NCBI RefSeq assembly: GCF_014397005.1
Contig: NZ_JACGWS010000014.1
Location: 62,001-126,000 of the forward strand
Reading direction: 5' to 3'
Source: Kordia aestuariivivens
GTDB lineage: Bacteria; Bacteroidota; Bacteroidia; Flavobacteriales; Flavobacteriaceae
DNA length: 64,000 nt
In this document: positions 1-9,800 of the stretch, one piece after another
Layout: every line of letters begins with the position of its first letter
Position numbering within the stretch: the stretch's first letter is position 1
Notes under the pieces: model-generated
The model's database searches: none
What the model was told of the DNA's origin: nothing
Seen by the model: the letters and a program-made list of their open reading frames with translations, nothing else
Position numbers and translations under genes: made by a program

Positions 1-3000
1 AGGTTTCTTTGTCTATTTTCCCTTCTATTGCATACGCTGCAAACATATTGTAGGCTATTGATTTTTCGGGAGCTAAGGATGCAATCCAAATAGCATACTG
101 AGGGCTCGTTATTGGGTAATAAGGTTTCTTCTCTTGTACAACTATTTTTCGATGGCTTTTTTGCGTATTTGTAGTAAGATACCTTGCTACTTCTTGAAGC
201 GTTGGTTTATCAAAGATTGTTTTTAATGATAATGTATTTTGAAACTCCTTTTCTATTTTATTTATAAGTTTTACTGCATTTAAAGAATGCCCGCCTAGTT
301 CAAAGAAATTTTCATTTAAGCCAATATTACGTTCTAATTTTAGAACGTCTTCATAGATTTTTGACAACCGTATTTCTAAATTAGACGAAGGCTGAATGAA
401 TAGTTCTGCATCATACGATTTCTCATTAAGTTTTTGTGTGGATAGTGCTTTTCTATCTACTTTTTTGTTAGGTGTTAAAGGAAATTCATCCACCAAAGTA
501 ATGGCATACGGAATCATGTACTTCGGGAGTTGACTCGATAGAGTATTAAGTACTTCTTTAGAATTAAATTCTTCATTTTCTTTTTGAACATAAGCGACTA
601 GAAATGCTTCTTGATCACCCCTTTTCTTAGCCACTACTACCGAAGATTTTACAGTTTCTATGGCGTTAAGTTTTGTTTCAATATCTCCTAGTTCAATTCG
701 ATAGCCTCTTATTTTTACTTGATTGTCGTTTCTCCCTAAAAAAATGATTTCTTTTTCTTCATTCCATTTTCCTAAATCGCCCGTGTTATAGATTATTTCT
801 CCTTTATTGAATGGATTTTTAATGAAACGCTCTTGCGTCATTTCTAAATTCCTGTAATAGCCTTTTGCCAAGCCTTTTCCTCCTATGTAAATGATTCCCG
901 GAGCATATTTAGGAACAAGTGACAACTCATTGTCAAGAATGTATATTTGAGTATTTTGAATGGGAGTTCCTATGTTTGACGATTGCTCTGCTTCCACTAC
1001 TCGTTTGCATGTAGACCAAATAGTCGTTTCTGTGGGCCCATACATATTCCAGACTTCGCTACAAGTTTTGATTAGTTTATCGGCTAATGTTTCACTTAGT
1101 AAATCGCCTCCACAGAGTATTTTTAATGTTTTATTTCCAGTCCAGCCTGCATTGAAAAGCATTTGGTAAAAACTTGGTGTAGCTTGCATTACAGTAGGCT
1201 GAACGCTGTTTATGGTTCGGATTACCTCAAACGGGTTTTCTAAAACATCATCGGTAACAATGTACGTTGTTCCTCCACAAATTAATGGTACGAAAAATTC
1301 AAGAATAGAAATGTCAAATGATTGTGTTGTCACAGATAATAATACATCTTCTTTATAAATTCCGGGAGATTTTTGCATTCCTATTAAAAAGTTTAATAAG
1401 GCATTGTGATTTATTTCTACACCTTTAGGATTGCCCGTAGAACCTGAAGTGTAAATGATGTACGCCGAATTATCTCCTTCAATTGCTACATTTGTTTGGT
1501 GCATTTCTGTATCATTCACAAATAAATCATCAAGAATACTATTGCTTTTACCTAAATAAGTAGCATGCGTTTTATCTGAGATGATGAGAGGTACTTTACT
1601 GTGTTCTACAATATGATTAAGCCTGTTTACAGGAAATTTTGGATCCAATGGAATATAAGGCCTCCCAGATTTCATAATTGCCAGGATTCCAATGATTAGT
1701 TTGGCAGAACGAGGCATTAACATAGCTACTGGTTCTCCAACACCGATCCCAGTTTTTAATATGTGTTGCATTGCACTATTAGAAAGTGCCTCTACTTCTT
1801 TATAGGTGTACGTATGTTCTTTATCTTTTAGTGCAATTGCATTTGGAGTCTTTTTTGCCTGTTTTTCAATATAACTTAGAACCGTTTCTTTTTCAGAATA
1901 CTGAAAGGCTGTGTTATTGAAATCGTATAAAAGTTCTTGCTTTTCTTGCGTTTTTATATAATGGTATTCACATAGTTTACGATTAGGCTCTTTTATGATT
2001 TGATGCATTAAGTTTTCAACACCTGTCACAAAAGAGTCAATTAGATGTTCTTCAAAGTAATTTATGTTGTAATCGAAATCAAGAATAACATCTTTAGTAC
2101 TATCAAATTCTCTTACATAAATGGCTAAAGCGACTCTTTCTGACTTATGACTTAAAGGAATGACTTGTGTTTTTGTGTTTAAGAAATTGGTTGCATAATC
2201 CTGCTTTTCGTAGGAGAGTGTTAGGTTAAATAACCTGTCTTTTTCTTGATATGCATCTAGTTCTTTGACGAGTTTACCAAGCGGGAAACGCTGATATCTA
2301 TAGTCTTGTCGTAATTGTTGTCGTATTTCCTGTAGTAATTCTATAAATGTGCTCTGAAAACCTAGCTGCATTCGTAAAGCAGTAACTCCCATGAATAAAC
2401 CAACTGTTCTTTTAAATGCTGCATTTGATCTATTTAAAACTGGTACTCCAATGGAGATATCTTGTTGATTGTACCTTTTACCTAGATATAGATATAAGAG
2501 CCCTAAAATTACATGAAATACGGAACTCCTGCTTTGTTTAGAGATTTCAATAAGTTCATCATACGCTTTTCTTGGAATTACTAATCTTTTTCTGTCGCTT
2601 TTATTTGAAGCATCCGTTTCTCGTATCGTTTGAAATAGCCGTTCTGGTAGGATTTTAAATTTTTCCTTCCAGTAGTTTTTGTCTTTTTCGTAAGCTTCAG
2701 ATTGATAGTATTCATCGTCATTTTCTGCAAAATCCGTGTATGTATAAGGATACTCTGTTGTTACTTTTCCATAAGAAATCAACTCGTTATAATTACTAAC
2801 CAATCGCTGAAACATAAGAGAAGTTCCCCATCCATCTGTAATGATATGATGGTACACAGAAAATAGATAGTGTTTTTCTTCGCTAACTTTTAGTAATATG
2901 AAATTATGCAATAACTTGTCTTTTAGAAATTCAAATGGTTTTTGAAATTCCTCTTGCATGAAGTTATTTGCTTTTTCATCGGCTTTTTCCTCATCGGAAA

Positions 3001-3244
3001 AATCAATTACCTTCAAACTTGTTTCATGAGTATCCGCAATGATAAATGAAATGTTTCCGGTTTCTTTAGAAATAGATCCTCTATAAGCATCGTGCTGATT
3101 TATAAGGATTTCATAGGCTTCTTTCATGCTATGTATTTCTATTTTTCCTTCAATCTTTATTTTTGCCCCAATGTTGTATATAGGCTCATTAGGATATAGC
3201 AATTGCTCAAAATAAACATCTTGTTGTGGCAGTGTAAGTTTCAT
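1..3244 (-). CDS. Nonribosomal peptide synthetase, C-A-T-C..., 3' end outside window
   Basis: The ATG is at 3244 and the frame stays open to base 1, so about 1081 residues are visible and the C-terminus is missing. Order: condensation domain (res 1-435, HHIITDG near res 133), adenylation domain (455-950, YTSGSTGNPKG near 603, YGPTETT, TGD motif), carrier domain (GGHSLNA, Ser near 986) and the first about 70 residues of another C domain. Residues read at the ten Stachelhaus positions are D-I-L-Q-C-G-M-I-W-K, very close to known glycine codes (DILQLG.IWK), so Gly is the likely substrate. Unlike six other NRPSs here it has no N-terminal TubC-type docking domain, and its first C domain (start MKLTLPQQDVYFEQ) is of a different subtype. 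It follows the ABC exporter by 97 nt. How many modules follow cannot be told. Confidence 0.93.
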   Translation of the reverse strand, partial: MKLTLPQQDVYFEQLLYPNEPIYNIGAKIKIEGKIEIHSMKEAYEILINQHDAYRGSISKETGNISFIIADTHETSLKVIDFSDEEKADEKANNFMQEEFQKPFEFLKDKLLHNFILLKVSEEKHYLFSVYHHIITDGWGTSLMFQRLVSNYNELISYGKVTTEYPYTYTDFAENDDEYYQSEAYEKDKNYWKEKFKILPERLFQTIRETDASNKSDRKRLVIPRKAYDELIEISKQSRSSVFHVILGLLYLYLGKRYNQQDISIGVPVLNRSNAAFKRTVGLFMGVTALRMQLGFQSTFIELLQEIRQQLRQDYRYQRFPLGKLVKELDAYQEKDRLFNLTLSYEKQDYATNFLNTKTQVIPLSHKSERVALAIYVREFDSTKDVILDFDYNINYFEEHLIDSFVTGVENLMHQIIKEPNRKLCEYHYIKTQEKQELLYDFNNTAFQYSEKETVLSYIEKQAKKTPNAIALKDKEHTYTYKEVEALSNSAMQHILKTGIGVGEPVAMLMPRSAKLIIGILAIMKSGRPYIPLDPKFPVNRLNHIVEHSKVPLIISDKTHATYLGKSNSILDDLFVNDTEMHQTNVAIEGDNSAYIIYTSGSTGNPKGVEINHNALLNFLIGMQKSPGIYKEDVLLSVTTQSFDISILEFFVPLICGGTTYIVTDDVLENPFEVIRTINSVQPTVMQATPSFYQMLFNAGWTGNKTLKILCGGDLLSETLADKLIKTCSEVWNMYGPTETTIWSTCKRVVEAEQSSNIGTPIQNTQIYILDNELSLVPKYAPGIIYIGGKGLAKGYYRNLEMTQERFIKNPFNKGEIIYNTGDLGKWNEEKEIIFLGRNDNQVKIRGYRIELGDIETKLNAIETVKSSVVVAKKRGDQEAFLVAYVQKENEEFNSKEVLNTLSSQLPKYMIPYAITLVDEFPLTPNKKVDRKALSTQKLNEKSYDAELFIQPSSNLEIRLSKIYEDVLKLERNIGLNENFFELGGHSLNAVKLINKIEKEFQNTLSLKTIFDKPTLQEVARYLTTNTQKSHRKIVVQEKKPYYPITSPQYAIWIASLAPEKSIAYNMFAAYAIEGKIDKET

Positions 3245-3341
3245 AGTTTTCAACATCCTATTGTAATGCGATTTTGTTTGAAATTATTAGCTTGAAAGAT
3301 TACCGTTTTGGTAACTTCTTTAAGCATTAAAAATTCATGGT

Positions 3342-4973
3342 TTATGACCAAATGTTTTGTGTAGATTTTGATGCAGCGGAAGATTTTACATTTGTTGCAA
3401 TTTTTCCGTAATCAAATTTTATAATTCTGTCTGCTTTATGGAAATAAGCATCATCATGAGTGACAGCAATGATAGTTTTTCCTTCTTTTTTAAATTTAGG
3501 AATAAGCACTTCGTAGAAATATTTTCTAAAATGTGGGTCTTGATCTGCCGCCCATTCGTCTAATACCAAAATTGGTTTTTCCTCTAAGAGAGCAAAAATT
3601 AGCGACATTCTTTTGCTTTGTCCTTTAGAGAACTTTCGTCGGGCACTTTCTTCTTGATCGTCAGAAACGATGTGATTCATTTCCATTAGTTTTAATAACT
3701 CCTTGTATGTTTCATTACCTTCTAGTGAGTATTGATCATAATTATGAGAAAATATATGATTGTCTGTAAATACAGAAGCTATTTCGTTTTGACTGTTTGT
3801 TGTTGGTTTTCCGTTGATTGTTATTGTACCTTCAATAGGTTTGTATAATCCTGTTAAAACATTTATAAAAGTACTTTTCCCTGATCCGTTTCCTCCAACG
3901 ACAAAAATGACTTCTCCCTTTTTTATATCAAGATTTATCGGGCCAAGCGTAAAAGAATTTGCTGATTCATTATTTTTTTCATAGTTAAAAACTATGTTAT
4001 TAAAAGATAGATTTTGAAACGCTACAGTTGTCGTTTTATCTTCAATTAGTATTTCTTCATCTATTTCAAAATCTTTCATGAAGGTTTTTATTCTATAATT
4101 TGCAACTTTAAAACGCGTATACATTTGCTGTAAGTTAATCAAGCTATTGATAGGTCCTGAGATGAAGAGAATTACCACAACATAAGCTATGACATCTGTT
4201 CTATCTAGTAAGCCCATTGCTGGAAATCCAAATAAGATTACTGCAATTACAAAGTATAGTCCGTATTGACTTATTAAGTTAATGGATAAAAACACAAAGT
4301 TTATTTTAAAGTCTAAGTCTTCTGATTCGTTTCTATTTGGGATTAAATAGCGATCTAGAATGTTTTTTCTTCGGATTTGACTTAATTTTAACTCCTTAAA
4401 TCCGTTAATAAGGTCATCTACATATCTATAGTAATGCTCGTTTAGTTTTCTAAGATCGCCTACTTGTTTGGTCATTGTATTTATTACTACAAAATAACAA
4501 ATAGCTACTAAAGCTATCAAAAACAACACAATAGCGGCTGCTTGCGATGATAATGTAAACATATATATGATTCCTAAAACTAACATGAGTATTGATGTAA
4601 CCGTATGCGTTACGGTATAGGGTAAGTTTGAAAATAATCTTAAGTCTTCCATTGCCGTGTAAAACCGTTGAGTTCCATGTTTTTCTAGAGCAATCAGCGG
4701 AGCTTTTAAGATTTGAGCAAATAATTTTTTTTCATTCTCGTATAAAATTTTAAAAGCATATTTATTTAACCCTTTTTGAAATATGATGTTTAACAAGTAT
4801 GTATAACAAACTATCGCTAAAAACACAATAATCATATAATCTTTAAGGAATCTCTCATTCCCCGATAATACATTATTAATTATGTATATAATTCCAAAAC
4901 TTAAGAAGGTATTTGGAATCGCGAATAGTAATAAATAGACAAAGTCTTTTATTTTTAATTTTAGCATGTTCAT
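3342..4973 (-). CDS. Cyclic-peptide ABC exporter (SyrD/PvdE type, fused membrane and ATPase domains)
   Basis: 543 aa, the usual length of the single-chain SyrD/PvdE/YojI family, which moves cyclic or siderophore peptides across the inner membrane. The N-terminal 300 residues hold about six hydrophobic segments. The ATPase half has Walker A GGNGSGKST near res 364, signature FSKGQSKRMSL near 449 and Walker B LVLDEWAADQDP near 471; the LDEWAADQDP string is characteristic of this subfamily. A switch His follows (VTHDD). It lies between a type II thioesterase and an NRPS on the same strand, so it most likely exports the peptide product or precursor from the cytoplasm. Start: ATG at 4973, with a second ATG six bases downstream as an alternative. 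Substrate identity is inference. Confidence 0.93.
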   Translation of the reverse strand: MNMLKLKIKDFVYLLLFAIPNTFLSFGIIYIINNVLSGNERFLKDYMIIVFLAIVCYTYLLNIIFQKGLNKYAFKILYENEKKLFAQILKAPLIALEKHGTQRFYTAMEDLRLFSNLPYTVTHTVTSILMLVLGIIYMFTLSSQAAAIVLFLIALVAICYFVVINTMTKQVGDLRKLNEHYYRYVDDLINGFKELKLSQIRRKNILDRYLIPNRNESEDLDFKINFVFLSINLISQYGLYFVIAVILFGFPAMGLLDRTDVIAYVVVILFISGPINSLINLQQMYTRFKVANYRIKTFMKDFEIDEEILIEDKTTTVAFQNLSFNNIVFNYEKNNESANSFTLGPINLDIKKGEVIFVVGGNGSGKSTFINVLTGLYKPIEGTITINGKPTTNSQNEIASVFTDNHIFSHNYDQYSLEGNETYKELLKLMEMNHIVSDDQEESARRKFSKGQSKRMSLIFALLEEKPILVLDEWAADQDPHFRKYFYEVLIPKFKKEGKTIIAVTHDDAYFHKADRIIKFDYGKIATNVKSSAASKSTQNIWS

Positions 4974-5173
4974 TTTAGTAAGTTTTACACGTAATTAGAT
5001 AGAATATTTGTTTAACGTGAGTTCGATATAACTTCTAGAAAATAAAAATTTAAGAATTTCTTGAAAATTTCCAGTTAAGCATTTTATTTTCAATTATTTA
5101 TTTTCGTTTTCTAGAGGTGTTTTTAGCGGAAAAAGAATCCGTTACGAATAATTTTATACCGAGCTCAGGTTGT

Positions 5174-5887
5174 TTAAGCTTTTTTATACGTACTTAAAAT
5201 TATAGTTGTTAGTGTTTCAGTGTGCTCATGAATGAAAAAATGATTTCCTGTTAGCACTTGCGCTTTAAAAGAAGTATTTGTGAATTTTTGCCAATTATTT
5301 ATGTGCTTAACACTTTTTTCTTGATCGCCCATTAAAGCATAGATTGGTGTATTGATAATTATAGATTGATCTGCATTTCCTCCTTCTTCCAAAATTTGAA
5401 AATCGGCTCTTAAGATTGATGAGAAAAAACTATATAGTTCTTCATTTTCTAAAATCTCGTCGGGAATGCCTCCTAATTTTCTGAGCGCTTTTTTAAATTT
5501 TTCGTCATTGAGCAAGTGTTTTTTAGTAGAAGGTTTATCTTCATTTTCCTCTTTTATTTTAGGTCCAGCGTTTCCTGTAGCAATGAATTGTAATGGAGCA
5601 TCATTTTTTTCTTCCATTCTTTTTATTATGGATAATCCTAAGGTAGCTCCCATACTATGTCCATAAATAATATATGGCGTTTTATCTCTCAGTTTTGTGA
5701 GTTGATGAAGGTAATCGTCTATCGCAAGCTTTTTATCACGTGCTAATTTTTCGCCAAATCGTCTTCCTCTTCCTGGAAGTTCTAATGGATAACATTTTAT
5801 ATTGGAGGTATTCGTTTTTAGTTTTTTAATTAAAAAATCATACGAAAAACGATTCCCTCCTGCAAAGGGTAATAGAAAAAGTTGCAA
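5174..5887 (-). CDS. Type II thioesterase (editing), first of two
   Basis: 237 aa alpha/beta hydrolase of the external (type II) thioesterase family, which frees mis-primed or stalled carrier domains of NRPSs. Nucleophile motif GHSMG (Ser78), probable Asp188 in LMGDQEKS and His216 in TGNHFFI form the expected triad; the N-terminal LLPFAGGN and LELPGRGRRF motifs are typical. It is cytoplasmic, with no signal peptide. It lies between the decayed carbamoyltransferase gene and the ABC exporter. A second, clearly diverged TEII is encoded at 55066-55782, which fits two assembly lines or two parental clusters; that link is inference. Confidence 0.93.
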   Translation of the reverse strand: MQLFLLPFAGGNRFSYDFLIKKLKTNTSNIKCYPLELPGRGRRFGEKLARDKKLAIDDYLHQLTKLRDKTPYIIYGHSMGATLGLSIIKRMEEKNDAPLQFIATGNAGPKIKEENEDKPSTKKHLLNDEKFKKALRKLGGIPDEILENEELYSFFSSILRADFQILEEGGNADQSIIINTPIYALMGDQEKSVKHINNWQKFTNTSFKAQVLTGNHFFIHEHTETLTTIILSTYKKA

Positions 5888-5978
5888 AATATATTTTGAT
5901 TAAAAAATTGTAGACTTGTTTGTGTTGTATTATATTTTTTTAATGTAAACTTCCATATTATAAAGCTTCATACATCTT

Positions 5979-6682
5979 TCATAGCGTACTATTTGATAGT
6001 TTATATTTTGTATATAAAATACCTTCAGACCAAATGTAATTTACTTTACCCCATTTAATCGCACTTTTTAGATTTGAAAAGAAACCTCTACCTCTAAAGT
6101 TTGCAGAAGTATTACATAGTAAGGGAATTCCTGAAATTTCTTTATAACATTTTAATAATTCATATACTTCTTTATTTTCGTATTTGAAATAAAATAGTTG
6201 TGGTGGCATTCCTCCATCCCAGACTAAGATATATGAATCTTTTTTCTCTTTAGCGAAATTACTAGTACAATACGCTCCAAAAAAATGCCTGCAATGTGTC
6301 GATAACTTTCATATTCCATATCTAAATCGGAAATGAAATGTTCTTTTTTCCCGAATATATCTTCTTCTTTTGATAGCAAATGACCGTATCCAGCAAGCTT
6401 TATATTTACTTTGAAATTCCCCAGAGAGACATCTTTAAGAGTTGCGTGATTGCTCTCGGGTTTTCCCATGCTTTGATCGAGTCAGTCCATCCATCAAAAG
6501 CAATTTTATCTAGTTGTTCAAACTCGTAACCATATTTTTTTAATTTCATTTATTGACAAATTGAATGATTGTATTCGAAAGTTGTTATTAATCTTTTCCA
6601 TTTCATACGAAAAAATAAATTTCCCATTGTCTATTAGAGCTAGTGCTCCATCGTGTGTAAATTTTATTCCTAAGATTATCAT
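5979..6682 (-). pseudogene. Decayed carbamoyltransferase (NodU/CmcH family), frameshifted and internally deleted
   Basis: From the ATG at 6682 the reading begins MIILGIKFTHDGALALIDNG, the usual N-terminus of O-carbamoyltransferases. The frame breaks at a run of seven A (6535-6541), resumes in another frame (YGYEFEQLDKIAFDGW), shifts back between about 6485 and 6455 (AGYGHLLSKEED, YESYRHIAG) and shifts again at about 6285-6290 (HFFGAYCTSNF, VWDGGMPPQLFYF). The text then jumps straight to the family's C-terminal motif (GIPLLCNTSANFRGRGFF, WGKVNYIWSEGILYTK), so roughly 300 central residues of a protein that normally has 550-600 are gone. Sequencing errors could explain single frameshifts but not the internal deletion. 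The intact gene would have carbamoylated a hydroxyl of the peptide. Confidence 0.87.
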
Positions 6683-6848
6683 TTTTCTATATTTTTTTTA
6701 TAATTCAATTCATACAAAACAGTCCTTCTTTATTTTTCATTATTGTTACGAAGGGAAGTCGCATGAATTCTCACATCACTTAAAAGTTAATAAGTGTATG
6801 TGTTTAGTTAATTATTAAAATAGTATTGATAAATAATTGTTTTATGTG

Positions 6849-9800
6849 TTATAAAATCAGTTCATCTTTTTCATGTTGCTCAACTATAGCTGTTTCTTCG
6901 GTATGATGAATAGAGAAATTTAATAGTTCTGCAACTTCTTTTATAGTTAAAGCTTCAAACAGGTCTGTTATGGAGAGTTTTGTATTGTATGTTTTGTTTA
7001 TGTTATTAATCAGTATAACCGCTTGTAAACTATTGCCGCCTAGTTCAAAGAAATTATCTTCTATCCCTAATGTATCTGCTTCAATTTTTAAATTTTTTGC
7101 CCAAACTTCGATAAGATTTTTTTCTATATCATTTTTAGGGGCTACATATTTAGTGTTTTTTATAGCTTCATCTTTTACGGATAATAATGCTTTTTTGTCT
7201 ATTTTTCCGTTAGGTGTTAAAGGCATTTTATCTAATATATGGTAATACGTAGGGATCATATAGTTAGGAAGCTTTTGGTGCAAATTGGCACGTATGTCTT
7301 GAAGTTTTAAATTATCTCCTTGTATGTAGGCTACAATGTGTTTTTCATCTAATTCCTCTTTGAGTAATACTGTGGCAGCTTTTACATTTTTTTCTTTTAA
7401 TACTGCTTTTTCTATTTCACCAAGTTCTATTCGGTATCCTCTAAGTTTTATTTGGGTGTCTTCTCTGCCAACAAAACCAATGTTACCATCTGGCATCCAA
7501 TACGCTAAATCTCCTGTTTTATACATTTTGGTATTAGGCATGTATGGATTTGGTATAAATTTTTTGCGCGTAAGTTTAGGCTTGTTTAGGTATCCTTTTG
7601 ATAATCCTGCTCCCGATATGTATAGTTCTCCCACAATACTTTCTCCTTGTAAAGAAAGGTCATTAGATAGTATATATATTTTGGTATTTGCAATAGGTTG
7701 TCCTATTGGAATTGTTTGTTCGTGCCTTTTATCAATTTTATAACAACTACTATAGGTAGTGGTTTCTGAAGGACCATATAAGTTTCTAAGTTCCACAGGA
7801 TATTTTTGTAACGCATTACTTAATACGGTAGAAAGCGGTTCTCCGGCAAGGTTGATTGCTTTTATGTTTTTGAGAGAAACATTTCTTTGCAACAAGTTTT
7901 GTATTGCAGAAGGAACTGAGTTTATTAAAATTTTCGTGTCCTTTTCTAGATAATCTACTATGGATAAACTATTAGTGAGTATCCTCATTTTTTTCCCTAT
8001 GCATAATGGATGGAACATCTCAAAAATAGATAGGTCAAAACTATGTGATGTTGCAGCGTAAAGCACATCAAAATCTGTTTTTGAAAACTCTCTGATACTC
8101 CAATTTAGAAAAGCAACAGCATTAGCATGCGTAATCATAACACCTTTGGGCTTTCCTGTAGATCCTGAAGTGTATATAAGATAGGCTAAATCATCTGGAT
8201 TTAGTATAATTTCTGGTAATTCACCTTCAAATTCATCGCCATTAGATTTTTCAAAATCTTGTAGTAATTCTTCAGTTATAACAATTTTACAAGCACTATC
8301 TTTTTCTATATACGCTATTCTTTCTTGAGGATAATTCATATCTATTGGGACATAGACCGCGCCTAGTTTTAGTATCGCTATTATAGTACTAACTAGTTTT
8401 TCGTCGCGTTTTAATTTTATACCCACAAAATCTCCTGGATTTATAGCATACTTTTTTAATAGGTAATATGCTAAATTAGTATAGGTATTATGTAAGGTAT
8501 TATATGTTATTGATTTTTCTTTATTAAGAATTGCAACAGCTTCTGGTGATTTTTTGATTTGGGTTTCAATAAGATTCAGAATTGTCGTATTGTTTGAATA
8601 GTTAGCTAGTGTTGTATTGTTTTTGTTTACTAATTTATCTTTTTCTTTAGGTGATAGGTATTCAATTTTTGAAATAGTATCTAAAGGATTTTCAATTCCT
8701 CTTGAAATAAAGTATTCCAAATGAACTGCCATTTTTTCAACAAAATCTAGCGTATATATGTCTGTATTATAGCTTATTTCGACAATAAGATTATTTTCTT
8801 TCTGTACAAAGGAAAAAGTTAAGTCAAACTGACTTGTCGTTTTTTGCAAGCCTCCATACGGAGTTACTTCTATGTTATGAAGATGTGGCGACTCTTTGAA
8901 GAGATCTGTTTGATTATGAAAGACCACCATAATGTCAAATAAAGGTGATCTCGTCACGTTTCTTTTTAAGTTTAATTGCTCAACCAAATCATTGAAAGGA
9001 TACGATTGGTGCGCATAACTTTTTAGAAGTACTTGTTTTTGTTTTTTTAGTAAGCTTTCATACGTATCCGCTGGTTCAAACTGCGTTCGTATTGCTAAAG
9101 TATTTAAGTAGAGTCCTATTTGATTTTCTAAACCTGAATGTTCTCTTTCTGAGATAGGTGTTCCCAATATTATATCACTTTGGTTGCTGTATCTATATAA
9201 TAAACCATTTAATCCTGCCATCAACCCCATAAATAAAGTAGCATTGTTTTGCTCTGTGGTTTTTTTCAAATTAGCAGTAAAGTCTTTAGAGAATAGATGT
9301 TTATACTGTGAACCGTTATACGTTTTTATTTTTGGCCTCGTTTTAGGTGTTAGAAATTCTAAAATGGGTACATCTCCTGATAAATGTTGCAACCAATATT
9401 CTTTTGATTTCACAAGTTTTTCCTGCTGAGATTTACTGTTTTTCCAATACGCGAAATCTTTGTATTGTATGGGCAAACTTGGCAACTTTTCAGAACTACC
9501 CTGATTTAATTGATTGTATAGTGTGATAACCTCTCTGGATACTAATTCCATAGACCAACCATCACCTATGATATGATGTAAGTTAAAAAGAAGTAAAGAA
9601 TGTTCTTCACTAATTGTTATAATTTCTACTTTGAGTAAAGGCGCTTCCGTTAAATTAAAAACATGATTTATATGTTTGTCTATTAATTTTGGAATATCAT
9701 TTTGTGTTGCTATCTGGTGTACTTTGATTGAACATTTAGCCTGTTTATTTTGTAAAATATATTGATTTAACATTCCGGATTCATCAGCTTTAAAGAATGT

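Noticed and set aside
960-1169. Many plus-strand open frames of 60-190 codons across the window
   Set aside because: They are antisense shadows of conserved NRPS or oxidoreductase domains and have no family motifs of their own.
6224-6818. Small independent proteins in the 5979-6818 stretch
   Set aside because: Their readable parts on the minus strand fit one broken carbamoyltransferase; the plus-strand frame at 6561-6818 is antisense to it and has no recognisable content.
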